Positions 61,210 through 64,000 of a DNA stretch of 64,000 nt are shown one piece after another (within the stretch, counting starts at the first letter, position 1; every line of letters starts with the position of its first letter). The DNA is from CAISCU01 sp943361925. Lineage in GTDB: Bacteria > Bacteroidota > Bacteroidia > UKL13-3. Under the pieces are notes generated by a model. That model was not told the origin of the DNA, made no database searches, and saw only the letters and a program-made list of their open reading frames with translations. Location: NCBI GenBank assembly GCA_943361925.1, contig CALRIT020000005.1:124001-188000 (forward strand), given 5' to 3'. A program made the translations under genes and the position numbers.

Positions 61210-61296
61210 TTATGGTTTCTTCTTTTTCATAAAAAACAACCACGACATTGAACTAATGATAACCAATCCGAGAATGATGTAATAGGTATTGTCCAT
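61210..61296 (-). CDS. 28-residue single-pass membrane micro-protein
   Basis: Small open frame beginning ATG at 61296 and ending TAA at 61212-61210, two bases before the VOC gene. It reads MDNTYYIILGLVIISS, then MSWLFFMKKKKP: about 20 hydrophobic residues followed by a basic end, the form of a single-pass inner-membrane peptide. Tight spacing to the next gene supports real translation. It is too short for usual gene calls. No function is known. Confidence 0.55.
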   Translation of the reverse strand: MDNTYYIILGLVIISSMSWLFFMKKKKP

Positions 61297-61340
61297 GATG
61301 ATACTAATATACAATAATTTGGTTAAATAAAAACGCATCA

Positions 61341-61422
61341 CTGTAGATACGCGATTTATCTCGTATCGAATTTATCGCGTATTTATCGCGTTCACGATTA
61401 TACGCGATGAATTGCGCATCTA
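61341..61422. repeat. Palindromic repeat cluster C
   Basis: An inverted-orientation copy: GTAG then a GATACGCGAT/ATCTCGTATC palindrome with one mismatch (61346-61367), followed by degenerate copies to 61422. Unlike A, B and D it lies between divergent promoter regions, not at a gene end. Confidence 0.75.
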
Positions 61423-61445
61423 AACGAATTAATTTTCAAAATAAA

Positions 61446-61491
61446 TTTGCGTAAGTAAATACTTACATTACTTTTGTAAGTATATGGTTAC
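61446..61491 (+). promoter_or_regulatory. ArsR-operon promoter with overlapping operator
   Basis: TTTG (61446-61449), a 19-base spacer, then TACTTTTG (61469-61476), a full -33/-7 match. In the spacer lies a perfect 7-2-7 inverted repeat GTAAGTA-AA-TACTTAC (61451-61466), and a second GTAAGTA half-site starts at 61476 with TTAC ending at 61491. This is the expected position for an ArsR autorepressor operator. Confidence 0.7.
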
Positions 61492-61497
61492 ATAATT

Positions 61498-61836
61498 ATG
61501 CCTACAGAAACACGACGAGATGTATTTCAAGCTATAGCCGACCCTACAAGACGGCAGATTATTGATTTGCTTTCGGATGAGCCAATGACATTAAATGCAA
61601 TTGCCGACAAATTCCAAATTAGCCGGCCCGCAATTTCACAGCACATAAAACATTTAGAAGAATGTAACATCATTGAAATCGAACAAAAGGGACGAGAACG
61701 ATTTTGTAAAATAAAACCCCAGAACTTAATTCCGGCATTCTTGTGGTTAGAAAAATACCAACAACATTGGACCGCGAGAATAGACAATTTTGAAAATTAT
61801 GTAAATAAATTAAAAACAAAAACCAAGAAAAAATGA
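61498..61836 (+). CDS. ArsR-family transcriptional repressor
   Basis: 112 residues with a winged helix-turn-helix: ADPTRRQIIDLLSDEPMTLNAIA, FQISRPAISQHIKHLEECNIIEIEQKGRERF. No metal-binding cysteine motif of the ArsR/SmtB CxC type is seen, so it is of the kind linked to SRPBCC partner genes, which responds to an unknown signal. An ATGA overlap joins it to the SRPBCC gene. A palindromic operator lies in its promoter, so autoregulation is likely. Confidence 0.93.
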   Translation: MPTETRRDVFQAIADPTRRQIIDLLSDEPMTLNAIADKFQISRPAISQHIKHLEECNIIEIEQKGRERFCKIKPQNLIPAFLWLEKYQQHWTARIDNFENYVNKLKTKTKKK

Positions 61837-62300
61837 GCAACAAAAATGATGAAACAAATCGGACACTGACTTTAAAAAAAGTCTTTGAAGCACCCATTGA
61901 ATTAGTTTGGGAGGCATGGACAAATTCAGATCATATTATGCAATGGTGGGCACCTCCGGGCATGAAAATAAATATGGTAATTCACGAATTTAAAGTTGGC
62001 GGAAAATGGAAATATAGTATGCCAATGCCAGATGGTAGTCAATTTATTTCAGAAGGTACTTACCTGGAAATTGAAGAGTATAAAAAAATAGTTACTACTG
62101 CCGACTTTAAACCAATGACTGAAGGAGTTGAGTTGCATGTTTCTTTTGAAGCTGATGGCGACAAAACCAATTTTACATTTAGTGTAATTCATGCTACTGA
62201 GGAATATTGTAAGGCACAAGAAAAAATGGGCTTCTACAATGGTTGGGGATCAGCATTGAACAGAATGGAATCTGTAATAATTAATTTATTAAAAAAATAA
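61833..62300 (+). CDS. SRPBCC (AHSA1-like) protein
   Basis: 155 residues of the activator of Hsp90 ATPase homologue 1-like/START fold: LKKVFEAPIELVWEAWTNSD at the start and MGFYNGWGSALNRMESVI near the end. These small proteins bind hydrophobic ligands in a helix-grip cavity. The gene starts inside the ArsR stop (ATGA) and is followed by DUF1761 after 3 bp. Confidence 0.9.
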   Translation: MSNKNDETNRTLTLKKVFEAPIELVWEAWTNSDHIMQWWAPPGMKINMVIHEFKVGGKWKYSMPMPDGSQFISEGTYLEIEEYKKIVTTADFKPMTEGVELHVSFEADGDKTNFTFSVIHATEEYCKAQEKMGFYNGWGSALNRMESVIINLLKK

Positions 62301-62303
62301 CTC

Positions 62304-62732
62304 ATGCCACTACACATAAATATCATCGCAATTTTGGTAGCAATGCTTGCCAATTTTATTATTCAAATGGTTTGGTATACTGCATTGTTTTCAAAATCAT
62401 GGAGTAAAGAAATGGGTTATGATCCAAACATGAGACCCGACAAAAAAGCTATGTTCAAAGGAATGGCATTATCTTTTATTGGTTCATTTCTTTTTGCATG
62501 GGTACTTGCATTTTATTTAGCAGGATGGAAATTTATTCCCGGTGCAAATGAAATGACTCCTGTTATGTCTGGCTTCAATTCTGCTATTTCAGTATGGATG
62601 GGTTTCTTTGTTCCTGTTCAATTGAGTAGGGTAGTTTGGGAGAAACATTCGTGGAAATTATTTTCTATTAATATCGGTTACCATTTTATTGCCTCAGTTG
62701 TTGTAGCAATAATACTTTCTATTATGCCTTAG
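62304..62732 (+). CDS. DUF1761 membrane protein
   Basis: 142 residues with four hydrophobic helices (INIIAILVAMLANFIIQMVWY, ALSFIGSFLFAWVLAFYL, SGFNSAISVWMGFFVPVQL and YHFIASVVVAIILSIM) and the DUF1761 pattern WYTALFSKSWSKEMGYD. Function unknown. Third gene of the ArsR-SRPBCC-DUF1761 operon; a weak hairpin follows at 62828-62848. Confidence 0.88.
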   Translation: MPLHINIIAILVAMLANFIIQMVWYTALFSKSWSKEMGYDPNMRPDKKAMFKGMALSFIGSFLFAWVLAFYLAGWKFIPGANEMTPVMSGFNSAISVWMGFFVPVQLSRVVWEKHSWKLFSINIGYHFIASVVVAIILSIMP

Positions 62733-62892
62733 AAGAAAAGGCACAAGTAGAATTAGAAAACTAAGCTTCATTTGCATTTTGGTGTATAGGTGGGTGAAAG
62801 GTTCTACATGAACATTTGCAATAAATTTAATTTGAAGACATCAAATTAATATTTGTGATAAAATCTGCCTTTACCCCATTATGCAAAACAAT
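62733..62892. other. Spacer after DUF1761
   Basis: 160 bp. It holds a weak 8-bp hairpin TAATTTGA/TCAAATTA (62828-62848), perhaps a terminator for the operon. No credible gene. Confidence 0.35.
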
Positions 62893-63098
62893 GGATATGC
62901 GATGAATTGCGGATACGCGATGAATAACGGATACGTAATGAATCACGGATACGCAATGAATTGCGCATCTACAACGGATACGCGATGAATAATGGATACG
63001 CGATAAATCGCGCATCTACAACGGATACGTGATAATTCATGGATACGCGATAAATCGCGCATCTACAACGGATACGCGATGAATCACGTATTTACAGG
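62893..63098. repeat. Tandem array D of 18- and 29-bp palindromic units
   Basis: Nine head-to-tail units, each starting GGATACG-like: 18, 18, 18, 29, 18, 29, 18, 29 and 29 bp long (starts at 62893, 62911, 62929, 62947, 62976, 62994, 63023, 63041, 63070). The 18-bp unit is GGATACGCGATGAATNNC. The 29-bp unit adds an 11-base tail such as GCATCTACAAC. Units 6 and 8 form CGCGAT/ATCGCG palindromes. The last unit overlaps the methyltransferase stop (TAA at 63092-63094). Confidence 0.9.
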
Positions 63099-63736
63099 GT
63101 TGTGTAACATAATATCCAAAAATACTGCAGATTGAAAAATTTAATTTCGCTTGATATATCTTTTAGTTTTTCTCGTAAAAATTCTTCTGTAGGAAAGTTT
63201 TTCAAAACCAAATGACTTGTATTGTCTTCAAGTTTTCTTGTTTGAAAACTATTACCTAACTCATCCCTTTTTGTAATCTCATGATTACTGCCTTCAACAT
63301 AATTGTTATCCATAAAAACAACTGTAGAACCCGGACTAACTAAACTGTTTACTGTAGAAAGAAATGTATCCAGGTCTTGCAGTAAAATATGACTCCAGAT
63401 AAAACCTCCAAACAAACTTTCAAATTTGTCTTGAATGGGGAAATTATAAATATCAGCTAGTTCAAACGAAACCTGTTTTTCAGAAAAATCCTTTTTCCTT
63501 GCAACATCAATAACCGTTTCATTAATATCTGTTGCAAGAATAGAACTGGCTGTTTTAGCAATTTTCTCTGTCCAGAAACCTGTTCCACATGCAATTTCCA
63601 AAACTTGTTTTTCAGCAAAAATCTCTTGTAATAAACTTGTTGCAGTTTTCAAATCTTCCTGACGTTCGGGCTTAGCATATATTTTCTCATATTCTTTTGC
63701 CCTGTCTTTGTAGTAGGAAACCAAATCGGTATTCAT
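63092..63736 (-). CDS. Class I SAM-dependent methyltransferase
   Basis: 214 residues. KQVLEIACGTGFWTEKIAK (SAM motif I), ILATDINETVIDVARK (acidic loop) and FELADIYNFPIQDKF are typical of small-molecule methyltransferases. The acceptor is unknown. Its TAA stop lies in array D at the register corresponding to the other stop codons. ATG at 63736. Confidence 0.88.
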   Translation of the reverse strand: MNTDLVSYYKDRAKEYEKIYAKPERQEDLKTATSLLQEIFAEKQVLEIACGTGFWTEKIAKTASSILATDINETVIDVARKKDFSEKQVSFELADIYNFPIQDKFESLFGGFIWSHILLQDLDTFLSTVNSLVSPGSTVVFMDNNYVEGSNHEITKRDELGNSFQTRKLEDNTSHLVLKNFPTEEFLREKLKDISSEIKFFNLQYFWILCYTTL

Positions 63737-63854
63737 GTTGTAATCAATTTAAATTTTGCTTGGTTCACACTTTAGATAAACCTTCACTAAATGTGAATAT
63801 ATGACTTATTCGCTCTTATTAAAAATGGGGCTTATTCTGTCTGAATCAATTTAG

Positions 63855-64000
63855 CTATTCAGAGTAATTAGTGAATGTTTTTCCATCATATTTATACAAG
63901 TTCATTCCTTTGCAACTAAGCCACAAGTTTCCTTTTTTATCTACCAGTATAGGTATCATATCCTTGAAATTAATTCCATCTTTTTCAGTCAAAATTCGAT
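63855..64000 (-). CDS. C-terminus of a Reg_prop propeller sensor protein (partial, runs off the right edge)
   Basis: The last 48 codons of a minus-strand gene that enters from the right. It reads ILTEKDGINFKDMIPILVD, then KKGNLWLSCKGMNLYKYDG and KTFTNYSE, ending in TAG. The pattern VDKKGNLW...LYKYDGKTFTNYS is a two-component-regulator propeller (Reg_prop) repeat. It is likely the last blade of a surface or periplasmic sensor protein. Confidence 0.7.
   Translation of the reverse strand, partial: RILTEKDGINFKDMIPILVDKKGNLWLSCKGMNLYKYDGKTFTNYSE

Noticed and set aside
62827..63015. 62-residue His/Arg/Ser-rich frame on the minus strand of array D
   Set aside because: It is a by-product of the 18-bp repeat unit, which is a multiple of three, and has no other coding sign.
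62893..63098. CRISPR array
   Set aside because: There are no unique spacers of constant size; units are contiguous and variable, and no cas genes are nearby.

Overview
This is an AT-rich window from a member of the Bacteroidota, species not determinable. The evidence is a 2386-residue SprA (the outer-membrane translocon of the type IX secretion system, T9SS), two proteins with C-terminal T9SS sorting domains, many outer-membrane barrels, menaquinone genes, Bacteroidota-type promoters (TTG about 19 bases before TAnnTTTG), weak Shine-Dalgarno signals and several TTG starts. Most of the window is chromosomal core and household sequence. I see no prophage, CRISPR array, transposase, tRNA or rRNA.

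Layout. 1-7.2 kb (minus): the rimP-nusA-infB translation/transcription operon, preceded by a glycosyltransferase, a geranylgeranyl-reductase-family flavoprotein and a small barrel protein. 7.3-13.4 kb (plus): a conserved small protein, ftsH, a LUD-domain protein, lpxH, a propeller-like exported protein and prfA. 13.4-15.9 kb (minus): an unknown protein, a MurG-like glycosyltransferase and a second LpxH-like phosphoesterase. 16-27.7 kb (plus): a SulP transporter fused to a beta-carbonic anhydrase, apaG, a lipoprotein gene (minus), ruvA, sprA and an O-methyltransferase. 27.7-36.2 kb: a CLC channel gene divergent from menA-menC, a hybrid histidine kinase, and vanZ-like plus pgk on the minus strand. 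36.4-43.6 kb (plus): a tightly packed envelope operon (secreted esterase, Rieske protein, membrane protein, barrel, DUF2339, DUF3999, small membrane protein). 43.8-51 kb: a phosphoesterase, a LytS/LytR pair, then minus-strand HEAT, SDR, membrane and Crp/Fnr genes. 51.1-59.5 kb: a barrel protein, DUF2147, a PAS histidine kinase and an RNA-modification/helicase block (rhlE, rlmF, rluF). 59.6-64 kb: a T9SS cargo, a VOC protein with a 28-residue leader ORF, an ArsR-SRPBCC-DUF1761 operon, a methyltransferase and the end of a propeller sensor.

The most unusual structure is a family of short palindromes built on CGCGAT-n-ATCGCG. It forms four clusters between 59.56 and 63.10 kb. In three clusters the stop codon of the adjacent minus-strand gene sits at exactly the same position of the element, and the outer arms change together so that pairing is kept. 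Other points worth a second look are the overlapping divergent start codons (one CATG) of the CLC gene and menA with nearly leaderless promoters, terminator-like hairpins lying directly against the starts of rimP and the reductase gene, a 69-bp in-frame tandem repeat in infB, a GC-rich perfect palindrome at 52.25 kb, and an ArsR operator between the -33 and -7 boxes.
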